DNA of 64,000 nt, taken from positions 10,951,480 to 11,015,479 of the forward strand of contig OZ037771.1 in the NCBI GenBank assembly GCA_964035545.1. Direction: 5' to 3'. Below the pieces are notes generated by a model. The model was not told the DNA's origin, ran no database searches, and saw only the letters and a program-made list of their open reading frames with translations. Source of the DNA: Bugula neritina (Eukaryota; Bryozoa; Gymnolaemata; Cheilostomatida; Bugulidae). This document shows positions 37,701 to 47,951 of this stretch, piece by piece (the stretch's first letter is position 1; every line of letters starts with the position of its first letter). The position numbers were made by a program, and so were the translations under genes.

Positions 37701-39916
37701 AATGTAATTAATTACCTAGCTAATGTTAGTGCTTTCGCGCTAATTAACAAAATTTTTTCTAAACAATAATTACATGCACCAATTTGACTGTTCACACTAC
37801 TATTATAAGTATGTGCACAACTTGTCCTAAATATTTAGTAAAAATATGCTTATCTGAAATAAACAATGATTTTTGTGTGTCATATTTCAACATATAAAAG
37901 TCATGTAAAGTTGTTTTCGATAGGTTGACGTAGATCTTGCTATCTAACGGAACATAATTAGGTATTATAACTATGTATGTAAAATTTGTTCATATGTTTG
38001 AAAAATACATGATTTTTTGGCACTCTATCTATACACACCCTTTAGATGTTATAAGATAGTGTTCATAAAAAATTATACGTTGTTTCACACTTACTATAAT
38101 TTTAAAAATGGTGAAACATGTCTCACCAAAGTACTATACTATTGCAGATAGCATGCTTTTGACAACATTATTCTTTTAGCATAACCAAATGAAATTCACA
38201 CTTTTTGATCAGGTCATCAGGATAAAGGAGCTATTACAAAGAAGTTGCAAAAAACTTTGAATTCACACCTCGAAAAAGATACCTTTCTCCTTAAAAAGTC
38301 ACACAGACACTTTGGCAAAAAAGAATATAATCCTTTGCATTTTATTTGGTGAGTTGATGGCCTGTAACATAATTTATTAAAATCTGAAAAAACCTGTTAA
38401 ACACTCATTCTTTATTGCATATTTAACGTTTTAAATTTTACATTTACATTATATTTTACATTATATAACGTGTGTGTGTTGCGTGTGTGTGTTGCGTGTG
38501 TGTTTCGTGTGTGTGTTGCGTGTGTGTGTTGCGTGTGTGTGTTGCGTGTGTGTGTTGCGTGTGTGTGCTGCGTGTGTGTGCTGCGTGTGTGTGCTGCGTG
38601 TGTGTTGTGCGTGTGTGTTGTGCGTGTGTGTTGTGCGTTTGTGTTGTGCGTGTGTGTTGTGCGTTTGTGTTGTGCGTTTGCGTTGTGCGTTTGTGTTGTG
38701 CGTTTGTGTTGTGCGTGTGTGTGTGTGTGTGTGTGTTGTGTGTGTTGTGTGTGTTGTGTGTGTTGTGTGTGTGTGTGTGTGTGTGTAATTCTATCTATTA
38801 ATTTACTAGTTTATCTAATTATAGCTTATAACAGGTAATACCATCTACCATTATGAATACTACCACTGTCGCCGCCACCACCACTTTCCGCGCCAATATA
38901 GCTATCACAATCAGCATCATTGTCATACTTGCACATTATACCTATAGTAGAAGTATCTATTTGTATAGATACTGTTTAAAAGCTTCAGTTAAACCGAACA
39001 TAGATTCTTTATAAGATAGTCTAATTCATTTTAACCGCTTTGTTTAAAATAAGCTACAGGAGATAGCTTCAACTATTATAAAACTTGCTCAATATATAAA
39101 TTAAAGGCTTTGCCATTCACTCATAGAAAAGTTGAGTGCCATATTTATTCTGTGACAATTTTTATGTTTATCATTTTAAGCCATAAAAACTCATGCTGAT
39201 TTTTGATAAATAAATAAATACTGAAGTGCTTTTTGGATAAATTTTATGCAAATTTAATAACCTTTGGAGCTCAATACTTGAGATGTGCTAATGAGCTAAT
39301 ACAAATTATACTTTATCTAACGATTAAAACTTAATTTCAAGGTTTTACAGAAAAATGAATCCTTTACAAGCTGAAAAATACTGTGGGGACCAAACCATGC
39401 GGGAAAAGTTTCAGGACGAGGTAAATTGGTAAATCTTGTTTCATAGTTTCTTCTGATGATGTTTTGACAGACTAATAAATAAAAGTTCTGCAAATAATCA
39501 GTAATAATAAAGGTTAATAAGAGTATGGTCTCAACCAATATCTAAGCAGATAATGAAGTATTGCAGAGTTTATAATAATTCAATAAAGTCATGAAAGAAA
39601 AAACTAAAAATTTCCAATTGCATGTTGGAACGGTTGCGTGCAATTATTGAAGCACAAATCAACAACCAAAAATATCAAATTTGAAATGTTTTGACTTGCA
39701 AGTTTGTAGCAGGCATTATATAATATCAGAACAACATCACACTCATTTATGTTATTTTTGTTATTTTATAGGTAGTAATTTTTTTTAGTCTATTCATTTT
39801 ATTTACAGTCTCTTGCGGTGTTTTGCAAAGCTGAGGGCAACATTGATAATCATCGTAAAACTGCTGAAGACAAGATTAAGGATCTTGGCCTTTCTCTTCG
39901 TGAGTCACACGCTTAA
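26096..39916 (+). CDS. SAMHD1-like HD-domain dNTP triphosphohydrolase, copy B (complete)
   Basis: Eleven coding exons: 26096-26236, 27973-28155, 28233-28385, 29039-29284, 30473-30590, 31738-31905, 32916-33070, 37588-37690, 38213-38348, 39342-39420, 39809-39916. They join in frame to about 529 residues with GT-AG borders. HD residues are intact: RFDHSLG (H126), [11 protein letters not shown] (H165, D166), WHHES (H195) and MDVDKWDY (D268). Family landmarks also include [42 protein letters not shown] and a C-terminal VFCK. Human SAMHD1 is 626 residues with an N-terminal SAM domain; here the first exon (47 residues) has no SAM fold I can see, so this is the HD core plus regulatory lobe only. Known family role: dNTP hydrolysis, nucleotide-activated tetramer, restriction of reverse transcription. 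Introns are heavily colonised by mobile DNA, including a sense-strand hammerhead ribozyme in intron 5. No breaks seen; likely functional. Confidence 0.95.
26332..27646. mobile_element. TIR DNA transposon with TA target site, in intron 1 of copy B
   Basis: The ends are a perfect 21-bp inverted repeat beginning GGGGTAACGGGGGCACAAC, flanked by TA on both sides, as in Tc1/mariner-type insertion. The interior carries several GGGGCACAATGGGCCA words in both orientations (about 26690-26735 and 27425-27465). I find no transposase, so it is non-autonomous (1315 bp). A diverged left-end copy lies at 60545-60770. Confidence 0.85.
27647..27972. other. Remainder of intron 1 of copy B
   Basis: AT-rich, nothing recognised except a short match to the intron 1 of copy C (GTTGGTTAGTCAATGAAATT at 27799, similar at 62351; CAACAGCAGTGTTGGCA at 27846, similar at 62398), evidence that the duplication reaches this far. 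Confidence 0.5.
28386..29038. other. Intron 3 of copy B
   Basis: AT-rich; I see nothing in it. Confidence 0.5.
29285..30472. other. Intron 4 of copy B
   Basis: It opens with a direct doublet of TTTTTACTCTGCACTAAT (about 29301 and 29356). A 14-bp perfect hairpin (TGAGGCATTCCACT / AGTGGAATGCCTCA) lies at 29657-29697, with related GAGGC/GCCTCAT and CTCGAAT/ATTCGAG words downstream to about 29840, suggesting a small foldback element. Confidence 0.5.
30723..31490. mobile_element. piggyBac-like MITE with TTAA ends, in intron 5 of copy B
   Basis: Inverse ends AGGATTGCTCTATCTT (30723-30738) and AAGATAGAGCAATCCT (31475-31490), each flanked by TTAA, the piggyBac target site. 768 bp, no transposase. 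It ends about 45 bp before the hammerhead ribozyme. Confidence 0.85.
31538..31595 (+). ncRNA. Hammerhead ribozyme, minimal type I, sense strand of copy B intron 5
   Basis: The core CTGATGA (31550-31556) and GAAA (31570-31573) are present. Stem II is GGGG/TCCC (31557-31560 with 31566-31569, one G-U), loop ACAAA. Stem III is ACAG/CTGT (31573-31576 with 31580-31583), loop CTG. The cleavage site follows CTGTA at 31584. Stem I is TTCTGT-type: 31544-31549 pairs with 31585-31590 (six bp), then an internal loop and CTC/GAG (31538-31540 with 31593-31595). All invariant core bases are present. The very short stem III is that of retrozyme and Penelope-like hammerheads, which usually work best as dimers. 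It lies in the same sense as the SAMHD1 pre-mRNA. Confidence 0.9.
31638..31714. repeat. (TA)n microsatellite
   Basis: About 38 units, directly downstream of the hammerhead and ending 23 bp before the exon 6 acceptor of copy B. Confidence 0.97.
31906..32915. other. Intron 6 of copy B
   Basis: AT-rich with ATATATACATG-type words; nothing else recognised. Confidence 0.5.
33071..34146. other. Intron 7 of copy B, left part
   Basis: AT-rich; nothing recognised before the gypsy remnants start near 34.15 kb. Confidence 0.5.
34147..35806 (-). pseudogene. Decayed gypsy-type retrotransposon fragment (RNase H and integrase)
   Basis: Order on the minus strand is that of a Ty3/gypsy pol: RNase H start ([17 protein letters not shown], 35531-35806), RNase H end and tether ([38 protein letters not shown], 35229-35441), a zinc-finger and linker region (34724-34933), integrase core (HLSTDLL...[13 protein letters not shown], 34396-34638; SNSPQYAG...[21 protein letters not shown], 34147-34374). 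Frames change between pieces and a SINE is inserted between them, so it is dead. It lies antisense in intron 7 of copy B. Confidence 0.85.
35000..35190 (-). mobile_element. tRNA-derived SINE inside the gypsy remnant
   Basis: On the minus strand from 35190: GCAGCCATGGTCTAGGGGTT (A box), an anticodon-like arm CGTTTGCTTTGTGAGC, GGTTCAAACCCC (B box), then a body with GTTAGGAAGAGCATCCAG, a phrase common in animal SINE bodies. The 3' end is unclear (about 35000). Confidence 0.75.
35807..37587. other. Intron 7 of copy B, right part
   Basis: 36.0-36.4 kb contains loosely repeated GATACTTG.ACT and TAGTACT words that may be an old LTR or satellite piece. The rest is AT-rich with no exon. Confidence 0.4.
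38469..38786. repeat. GT-rich minisatellite in intron 9 of copy B
   Basis: About 318 bp of GTGTGTGTTGC-type units (10-12 bp) that change stepwise: GTGTGTGTTGC, then GTGTGTGCTGC, then GTGTGTTGTGC, GTTTGTGTTGTGC, and finally plain (GT)n. The ordered variants suggest unit-by-unit expansion. The open frames of C and V across it are repeat artefacts. Confidence 0.95.
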
Positions 39917-40136
39917 GTTTTAACAGTTGATTCAGCTAGAAAAAATGGAAAATATTGTAGATTTGTTGATGTACACATTATATACATTTTTTAGATTTTT
40001 ATATTAGTTTTTTATTAATTGATATCACTATGTTATTTATTAAATGCACCACATACGATAATGTATATGCAGAAATGTTATGTATGTTTACCAAATTGCA
40101 TAAAATATTTAATATTTTTCATCAATGATTTTTATC

Positions 40137-40142
40137 AATAAA
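40137..40142 (+). terminator. Candidate polyadenylation signal of copy B
   Basis: AATAAA about 220 bases after the stop codon at 39916. Confidence 0.6.
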
Positions 40143-40493
40143 TTTCTTGATTCAAAACTGAAAATTCACTGAAAACAATAAAACAGCTGAATGATTCTGA
40201 GTTTTCTCAAAAATACTATGTAAAAGCGAGTTTGTTATTTGATTTGCATACATTTGTATCAGCAGATAAAAACATATTAGCTTTTACTATTTTATTGTAT
40301 TTATTGGAAAATGCTCAATGTGGAAGCTAAACATAAGTTGGCCCATGAAATAAGATCAGATGTGTTTTAGCAACAGAATTATATAATATATATACTAGGT
40401 GTTATCATTCCATGTACTTGTTACGCACATAGCAACAAAGCTCAAACAGTCGTTGGCATGTTATAAGGAATGTTCAACAAAACAAAAATTTTG

Positions 40494-40780
<287 letters not shown>

Positions 40781-40838
40781 CTCAATCTGTGGACAGCAGC
40801 TGTTTCGGGATTTGTCCCCTCATCAGCACAGAACAGAG
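40781..40838 (-). ncRNA. Hammerhead ribozyme, minimal type I, second copy
   Basis: On the minus strand: CTGATGA (40826-40820), stem II GGGG/TCCC, GAAA, stem III ACAG/CTGT with a three-base loop, cleavage site after GTC (40792). Stem I is six bp (40832-40827 with 40791-40786) with the same outer CTC/GAG pairs. The core is identical to the 31.5-kb copy except H17 (C here, A there). Homology between the two continues about 30-40 bp upstream (CTACTATTGC.AAGGTGTGG). Confidence 0.9.
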
Positions 40839-41064
40839 TACCATGGCCCACACCTTCGCAATAGTAGAAGGTTATAGGTTTACTAAAGCATATTTAAAAG
40901 GTGTGTAAACCCAAGCCAGAGTTATCAAGTGATTCTAGGGGTCACCTAGGAGTCACGAGCATTGCTAAATGCTAGTAGCTTGAGTTTGTGACCATGGTGA
41001 GAGTGCTCAATCATTTAATGTCATTGCTGAGCATTTATTGAGAGCATAATATCTCAATCTGTGG
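40792..41064 (-). mobile_element. Retrozyme-like unit between two hammerhead cleavage sites
   Basis: The last 20 or so bases of the ribozyme (GCTGTCCACAGATTGAGATA) recur at 41070-41051. The two cleavage positions are 272 nt apart. Metazoan retrozymes are small noncoding retroelements of a few hundred nt bounded by such hammerheads. The upstream site lacks the CTGATGA/GAAA core, so only one full ribozyme remains. No protein coded. Confidence 0.65.
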
Positions 41065-41173
41065 ACAGCATATGTATCAAAGGGCGACTCTAATGCTGTG
41101 ATGGGGCGAGCATCACAGATGTTTTCCTATCGGCTTTTCCCGAGCATTCAGAACAAGTGTTCAGAAGACTGGC

Positions 41174-41500
41174 CTACAAAGCATTGTACGTACTGATTAC
41201 GAGCACCAAGCAGTTCATCTCTTTTTTTAGTAGCACAATCACAGAAAGGTGACCCAGCCCAGAACAAGTAAAACACTTCGATCCTGTTGCTTTTATATCT
41301 TGTCTTATGCTAGCAAAAATAAAACTTGACTTGGTACTTTGGATTGATAGCATGGTCCTTACTTCAATTACAAGTTTGGGTGACTCCAACCTACTAAAAC
41401 ATTCACTGATAATTTCATGCTTATGGCTACATCAGCAGGCAGCCTAGACACAAACGCACACCTAGCAATAAATCTTTGCTTTGCTGTTTCATCAGGCTAA
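41174..41500 (-). pseudogene. Decayed retrotransposon gag fragment
   Basis: On the minus strand a RFIARCAFVSRLPADVA stretch (about 41480-41420) is followed, after a frame change, by a partial zinc knuckle CFTCSGLGHLS (about 41280-41245). Such a pair is typical of LTR-retrotransposon Gag. A matching LTR may lie at about 41640-41990 but I cannot prove its borders. Confidence 0.5.
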
Positions 41501-41993
41501 TTAATCCCCGTAGGTCAGCTAAATACACAACTTCAGACTTATTTTACATCAAAGTTCTGCCTTTATTGCTCATATAATATGACGAGAAGATATCAATGCT
41601 GAAGGCTGTGCTCAACTCACTCATGAGTTTAGCATAGTGTTATGAATTTACATTCACTATAATTAGTGGGTCTACTTATGCAAAGCCACTTCACCAGGTT
41701 TCTCACAATTGAATAGACTTTATTATTCACGAATTATACAAGAAAATAAATTACTAACACTAATGCACACGATTACATAATAGAGAGTGAGTTATACACA
41801 ACTGTACATGATTAGAACTCGATCCACTCTGCCGGCTACGCTGCCTCACAAGCTTCCACTATACATTTGCAGCTCCGCCTCCTACTAATTGCTGGTCACA
41901 TCCCATTGGTTAACACGGTGGTGCCATCCTAACGACATGATGCTGACTGCATCATGTAACTGTCCGAGATAGAGTTATCTTTTTGATATAAAC

Positions 41994-42343
41994 TAAGCCT
42001 AGGGCCACACGGTGCGTATTTTCGCATGCGAAAATTGAAATCAGAAGTAGCAAAGGTGTCCACTGTGCGCGTTGAGAAAACATTTGCACTTGTCGCTCTG
42101 CATTTTCAACGCAAGTGCGAATCGTCTCTGTCGTCGTCACCTAATTGGCTGGTAGTTATTTAGCGAGCCCAATTTCGTTATTTTAGTGCTACATTCCAGT
42201 AAATTGCGTTTTATTAAAAGCGAGTGCGATTTAAAAATGAATGCTTTATTTATCACGCATCACTGACGCTACAGTGGACACCTTTGCTACTTCTGATTTC
42301 AATTTTCGCATGCGAAAATACGCGCCGTGTGGCCCTAGGCTTA
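41994..42343. mobile_element. MITE with about 70-bp inverted ends
   Basis: The left end TAAGCCTAGGGCCACACGG and the right end, its inverse, are followed inward by matching GTATTTTCGCATGCGAAAAT and CAGAAGTAGCAAAGGTGTCC. Total 350 bp. TIR length and the palindromic GCATGC core suggest a hAT- or Harbinger-type non-autonomous element; target duplication not resolved. Confidence 0.85.
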
Positions 42344-42673
42344 CTAATTGGAAACACAATACTAAAACTCTTTACAATAGTTTGCTTTTATTCCCGCACT
42401 CAGTTGCTGATTGACTTCAAAAGCAGATAGATATCATAAAATCAAATACGAAAGCACAGAAATTAAAAAGACGCAAGCAACAGAGTTAAATGGAGATCAC
42501 TAATTGACTTGGCTATGCAGAACTCTGTTACCCACAAGGGCTAAAACAAATACGATAAAAAACAATAAGAGGAAAGGAATTACTTTTAACTATATTACAA
42601 TGAATAAATGGTACTAATGATAAAATTAAACTCTTTGAAAAAAGATCGATTAGATGAACCTAATATTAGATTG

Positions 42674-43073
42674 TGTGGGCTGTAAGTATGCCGATGCCAT
42701 TAGCGGCGTAGCAAGATAGAGTGCTTAGATACACAGCAGGGGTCAAGGACTTCTCCTCGTGCTGCGCTGCGAAACAAAAGCCTACTCATAAATAGTGTGA
42801 CAGTGTTCGACTGAGAACGTTTATATCTATTAGAGAGTTTAGCAAATTCAAGTTTCTAGCCATTGTATTCTGGGCGAATACGGTGATTTGCTGGGCAGAT
42901 CACGGGTGGAGATTGGGGTGACTAAGGGGTGGTTTGGAGGTCACGGTGACAGCTTGGGGCTGTCGATATAATATTATTCGTATTATAATTATATTCATTA
43001 TTATAAGTTACTGCTAGTCTCCGTTATTTGTTTTGAGTTTGACTCTCATATTGATTTGCACTTGCAGGTAACA
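42674..43073 (+). repeat. 5' LTR, 400 bp
   Basis: Begins TGTGGGCTGTAAGTATGCCG and ends CTTGCAGGTAACA. It differs from the 3' LTR mainly by a 4-bp indel near 42833 and a few substitutions. Confidence 0.95.
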
Positions 43074-43272
43074 AGTTATTTCGGCAGCATTATCATTATT
43101 ATTGCTATTATTACTATTATTACTATTATTACTTTATGGTTAGTAACAACGTGATATAATCATAATATTACTGCTGTTTCTTACTACTACTTAAACGTAG
43201 TTAGTAAGCTTGTGCATTCTGGTTCTCAGTCAAATAGTTTATTACTCATACTTGTTGACTGTGGAGAACGGA

Positions 43273-44211
43273 ATGTCACGGGAAGGAGAGAAAATTGAAG
43301 GCGAGGACTCTCCTGGGGAGAGTTCGGCAGTTGGTGGCGCTTCCGACCTTGGCGGGCCATCATCTGCGGGAACTGGGCTTGCAGCTCCAGTTCTGTTGGA
43401 TGCGAGGGTTTTGGCTAGCATCCTCAATCAGGCAAAGGGCCCGATTCTGTCAAGAATTTGACAAGCCACGCCCCAGTTTACTGGCGATGGCAGTGTAGAT
43501 GTCACTGCGTGGATCAGGGAGTTTGAAGGACTCTGCGAGGTGGAACAGATTGCCCCAACGGAAATCCTCATCTACATGTTGGGTGGCAATGCTGCTCGCG
43601 TCTACAGCAGGATGCGTGTGGCCGAAGCATTCCAATGGGATGTAGTAAAAGCGGCCTTGGTGGCCGAGTACGCCATGCCTATGCAGGAAGCATGGCGTAG
43701 GTTCATTACCTGCCGCACGGAAGACGGGGACACGATTGACGTGTACCTGGACCGCTTGGAGCGGTTCGGTGGGCGAGTCGGCATGACCTGCAATGATCTG
43801 AGTTTTCGAGCTCAGTTTTATGAAGGCTTGCCGGCCTCTGTCTATGAGTGGGCAGTAACCCTCGAAAGTGCCTACAAGGCCGACTTTGGGTCAGTTTTGG
43901 CACGTGTACGAGAAAGAGTGGTCTCGTGCAGGGCTGTTGCACGCCGTTCTAGATCTGGGCAACAGTCGGGGGAAGTTGCTGCTGCTTCTGGAAGAGCGCA
44001 GCAGCAGTCAGGTGCCAGTTCCTGCTATCGGTGTGGTGGTGCACACCGGGTAAAGGATTGCACCGAGAGCAGGCGGGCTTCTTTCAACAAGCGGCCCGTG
44101 AGAAACTCTTCTGGGAAGAGAGCTGGATGCTTCCGGTGCGGAGGCATCGACCACTGGGTTCGGGACTGCCCGAAACCGCCTGCAGTAGCTGCCGGGCTGG
44201 AAGGTAACTAG
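43273..44211 (+). pseudogene. gag of the LTR retrotransposon, one in-frame stop
   Basis: One frame from ATG 43273 to TAG 44211, about 312 codons, broken by a TGA at 43459. After a low-complexity N-terminus the capsid-like part (TAWIREFEGLCEVEQIAPTE, YTCRTEDGDTIDVYLDRLERF region) is followed by two zinc knuckles: CYRCGGAHRVKDC (spacing C-x2-C-x3-H-x4-C) and CFRCGGIDHWVRDC (canonical C-x2-C-x4-H-x4-C). The role is to package element RNA into virus-like particles. Confidence 0.85.
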
Positions 44212-44309
44212 CCGGGTTTTCAGGCGGAGGATGCAACTCGGGGCGCCGCATCCTCCAACATGGATATCACAGTTTAGGCGTTAACCGCCGAGGGCCTTGC
44301 TCTTTATTG

Positions 44310-47300
44310 ATGAGCGAGGTTCTGAGCGGTGCATGCGTACCGCGGGATAGCTTGGCGCTATCTGGGGCAATTAGTAGGACTACCACAAGTAGCCATATGC
44401 CCATCATTCAGGCAGTGCTGAACGGCCGTTGTTTCTCGTGTCTTGTCGACACTGGAAGCGAGCGGACTCTGGTAAGTCCACGGGTGGTTGGTGGGAAACG
44501 GCTCAAAGCAGGCCGGCCGTTATTAACGGCTGATGGCAGTGCCTCTCACGTGGAGGGCACTTGCCGAGTTACCGTTGGACTGCAGGGACACTGCTTCAGT
44601 GTCTCGGCTCCTGTCATGAGCGAGTTGGAGAACCTTGGCGTTGATTGCCTCATTGGTGGTGATGCCATCGACCATATGGGGGGTGTGACTGTCAGGAGAG
44701 GCTCTGACTCGCGAAACCCAGTTGTCTGGGGGAAGCAAAGTTCAGATGGCTGCTGTGACTTTCCTCGTCAGAAAGTTGCCAGCCCAGGCCTGGCCTGTGG
44801 GGCTACGACAGCTGTCAATGATAGTCGTAGCAGTGACTTGGGGTCGCTGCGAGTGGAGGATCCCGATTTCGTGGCCAATTTTGACAATGGTCGATGGACC
44901 GTCAGTTGGCGGTGGACCGGGGAGTCTCTATCAAACTCCAAACTCGTGTGTCAGAGTAAAGGTGTACTCAGGCGCCTCAGATTCGTGAACGCTACTGCGC
45001 AGAGCTGGAGAGCTGGATCTCCAAGGGTTGATTAAAGCGATGGGAGGGCCCAGTTGAAGGGGTTATCCCTTTGCTTGCAGTGTTCCAGCCAACTAAGGAC
45101 AAGGTGCGGCCAGTCATGGACTACCGAGAGCTGAACAACTACGTGGAATCTCACACTGGCGATGACAAGGTTGCGGTGTGTAGTGAAAAGATTAGAAAGT
45201 GGAGACAGTTGAAAGGTAACCTTCGAGTTGTGGATCTGAAGTCAGCCTATCTTCGGATTCACATAGCTAGAGATCTGTGGAAGTACCAGGTCGTTAGACA
45301 TAAGGGGGTGCACTACGCCCTGACTCGGCTCGGTTTTGGACTGTCATGCGCTCCCAGAATTATGACTTCGATTCTTGGTAAAGTACTGTCGATGGACGAC
45401 CGGGTTCGTCGGGCAACGGACCACTACATTGATGACGTAGTGGTGCAGGAGTCTGTTGTCGGTGCTGAGGAAGTACGAAAGCATCTAGCCAAGTATGGGC
45501 TCGAGACTAAAGAGCCGGAAAGTCTTGATGGAGGTCGACTGTTGGGAATTGCCCTAAAAAGTGACAGTCGCGGAGAACTACGAATGATGAGGGCAACAGC
45601 CCTCTCAGAGATCCACTTGAAGCCAAAAAGCCTCACACAGCGTGGCCTCTTCTCCCTATGTGGTCGGTTGATCGGTCACTATCCGGTGGCTGGATGGCTC
45701 CGTATGCACTGCAGCTTCCTCAAACGATTAGGATGTGGTGGGGGTTGGGATGCTCCTGTTGGAGATGCTGTCAGCAATCTGGCTGCAGAGTTGCTGAACA
45801 GAGCTAAGCGAGAGGACCCTGTGTGGGGGTGCTGGCGAGTGAATCCAGGAGGATCCGTTACAGTGTGGACAGATGCTAGCTCCATAGGGATAGGCGTGGT
45901 CCTGGAGGTAGATGGCAATGTTGTAGAGGATGCGTCATGGCTACGGAAGGAGTCCGATCATTCCCATATCAATGTTGCCGAGTTGGAGGCTGTGGCTAGA
46001 GGAATCAACCTGGCGGTCACGTGGGGGTTTAAAACCTTCACGCTAGCAATCGACCCGCTCACGGTCGTCAACTGGATGGGTATCACTGTTGACGCTCGTA
46101 GTCGCGTGAGAACAAAGAGTGCTGCAGAGATGCTCATAAAGCGTCGTTTGGGTGTAATCCGAGACACGATCACCGAGTTCGACCTTGAAATATCAGTTCG
46201 TTTTGTGCCGACGGCAGAAAACAAAGCTGATTGCATGACTAGGGTGGCTAAGCAGTGGCTTGGGAGCCGTGGACTTGGCAGCACCGACATGCAGGTGACT
46301 GCAGCACTTTCAACAGGGGAAAGTGTGGAAGATGCCATTTGGGCGGCGCACCTGCCTCATTATTTAGGCGTTGATCGGACGCTTTACCTTGCTCGACAAA
46401 TTTGTAGAGATCTGTCCAGAGAGCAAGTGAAGCGTGAGTTGGCTGGGTGTGAGACATGCCAGAGGGTCGACCCCGCCTTAAGGTCTGAGAACATTGTCCC
46501 GACAGGAAGCTTGTCGGTAGAAGGAAATTGGCAGAGAGTTGCGATTGATGTAACCCACTACGATGGCAGACTGTTTCTGCCGATGGTCGACTGTGGTCCG
46601 TCGCGACTGGCCATCTGGCGACGTCTTCAGAGTGAGTCTGCAGAAAAAATTGTTGCTCAATTGCGCAGCGTTGTGGTTGAGCGAGGGCCATGTGAAGAGT
46701 TGCTCTTGGACAACTCCATGGCATTCAGGTCAGCATCTGTTGAGGAGTTTGCTGACGAGTGGGGAATATCTCTTCGATTCAGAGCCGCTTACGCCCCGAG
46801 CGGCAACGAGATTGTAGAGAGAAACCACCGGACAATCAAAAGGATTGCGGAGAGAGGGGGAATTTCTCCCGAAGAAGCCACATTCTGGTATAATGTGACA
46901 CCCAGGAAGGACGCAGATGAAGGTTCGGTGCCTTCTAACGTACTCTTTCGATACCCTTGGCGGATACCATTTGATATTAATACCCCAGAAGCTGACGTTT
47001 GTGGTGACTGTAACTTCGCCGTTGGCGATGAAGTCTGGCTGAAGCCACCAACACCCTCGTGCACCAGGCAGTGAGCACTCGGTGAGGTCACCGGGGTTGT
47101 ATCAAGACACACAGTGTGTGTGAATGGGGTACCACGGCATGTCAGAGACGTGCGAAAGCGTCGTCATGGTAGAGAGCTTGCTCAGCATGGTGGAAGGCGC
47201 CATCAGGGTGGCCTCGCTGCTCGTGTTGATGATCAGCATATACCCTATGCTGGGCCTCCAGGGGATCTGCCGTTAGTGCTGAGCGAGGAGCATGGCGAGG

Positions 47301-47530
47301 AGGCCAATGCGGGTCAGTATGCTATTCGGGAAGACCCAGCCCAACCCGATGCCGATGTAAATGGTGTAAGGTGTCCAGAACGCCCCGCCAAACAGGTTGG
47401 AGTTGATGCTGAGGAGAGCAAAAATGCAGATGTGCCGCTGCTCCATCATGGACGGCCGCAACGTGTGCGGCGGCGACCTGCGTACTTGGCTGATTATGTT
47501 GATTGGCCAGAGGTCGTGGCGTCTCCCTAG
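44310..47530 (+). pseudogene. pol of the LTR retrotransposon (protease, RT, RNase H, integrase), interrupted
   Basis: Protease with CLVDTGSERTLV lies in the first frame (44310-45035). The true reading moves to another frame near 44930; TAA at 44957, TGA at 45029 and TGA at 47072 interrupt it. RT: VRPVMDYRELN, VDLKSAYLRI, LTRLGFGLSCAP, and the catalytic YIDD (about 45427). RNase H: VWTDASSIGIGVV, INVAELEAV. Integrase: a CETC zinc ligand pair, then D (AIDVTHYDG), D (LLLDNSMAF) and E (NEIVERNHR). The C-terminal tail (GVPRHVRDVRKRRH) runs to 47530. The order protease-RT-RNase H-integrase fits Ty3/gypsy; BEL/Pao share this order, so the lineage is an inference. Confidence 0.88.
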
Positions 47531-47555
47531 TAGCTTTGTAAGAAGCTAAGGGAGA

Positions 47556-47951
47556 TGTGGGCTGTAAGTATGCCGATGCCGTTAGCGGCGTAGCAAGATA
47601 GAGTGCTTAGGTACACAGCAGGGGTCAAGGACTTCTCCTCGTGCTGCGCTGCGAAACAAAAGCCTACTCATAAATAGTGTGACAGTGTTCGACTGAGAAC
47701 GTTTATATCTATTAGTTCAGCAAATTCAAGTTTCTAGCCATTGTATTCTGGGCGAATACGGTGATTTGCTGGGCAGATCACGGGTGGAGATTGGGGTGAC
47801 TAAGGGGTGGTTTGGAGGTCACGGTGACAGCTTGGGGCTGTCGATATTTTATTATTCGCATTATAATTATTATCATTATTATAAGTTACTGCTAGTCTCC
47901 GTTATTTGTTTTGAATTTGACTCTCATATTGATTTGCACTTGCAGGTAACA
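47556..47951 (+). repeat. 3' LTR, 396 bp
   Basis: Same ends as the 5' LTR; preceded by GCTAAGGGAGA (polypurine tract) and followed by the target duplication GATTG. Confidence 0.95.

Larger units (their letters stand above)
42674..47951 (+). mobile_element. Nearly complete LTR retrotransposon (Ty3/gypsy-like order)
   Basis: Two near-identical LTRs (TG...CA), a 5-bp target duplication GATTG on both sides (42669-42673, 47952-47956), a purine-rich stretch (AAGGGAGA) just before the 3' LTR, gag with zinc knuckles, and pol in the order protease, RT, RNase H, integrase. GC content is much higher than the host DNA around it. Coding regions are interrupted, but LTR similarity points to a fairly recent insertion. 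Confidence 0.95.

Noticed and set aside
38470-38838. Long open frames rich in C, V and R
   Set aside because: All three frames are open because of the GT-rich minisatellite; no gene.
43242-47461. Many minus-strand open frames across the LTR retrotransposon
   Set aside because: Shadows of the gag and pol coding strand in GC-rich DNA.
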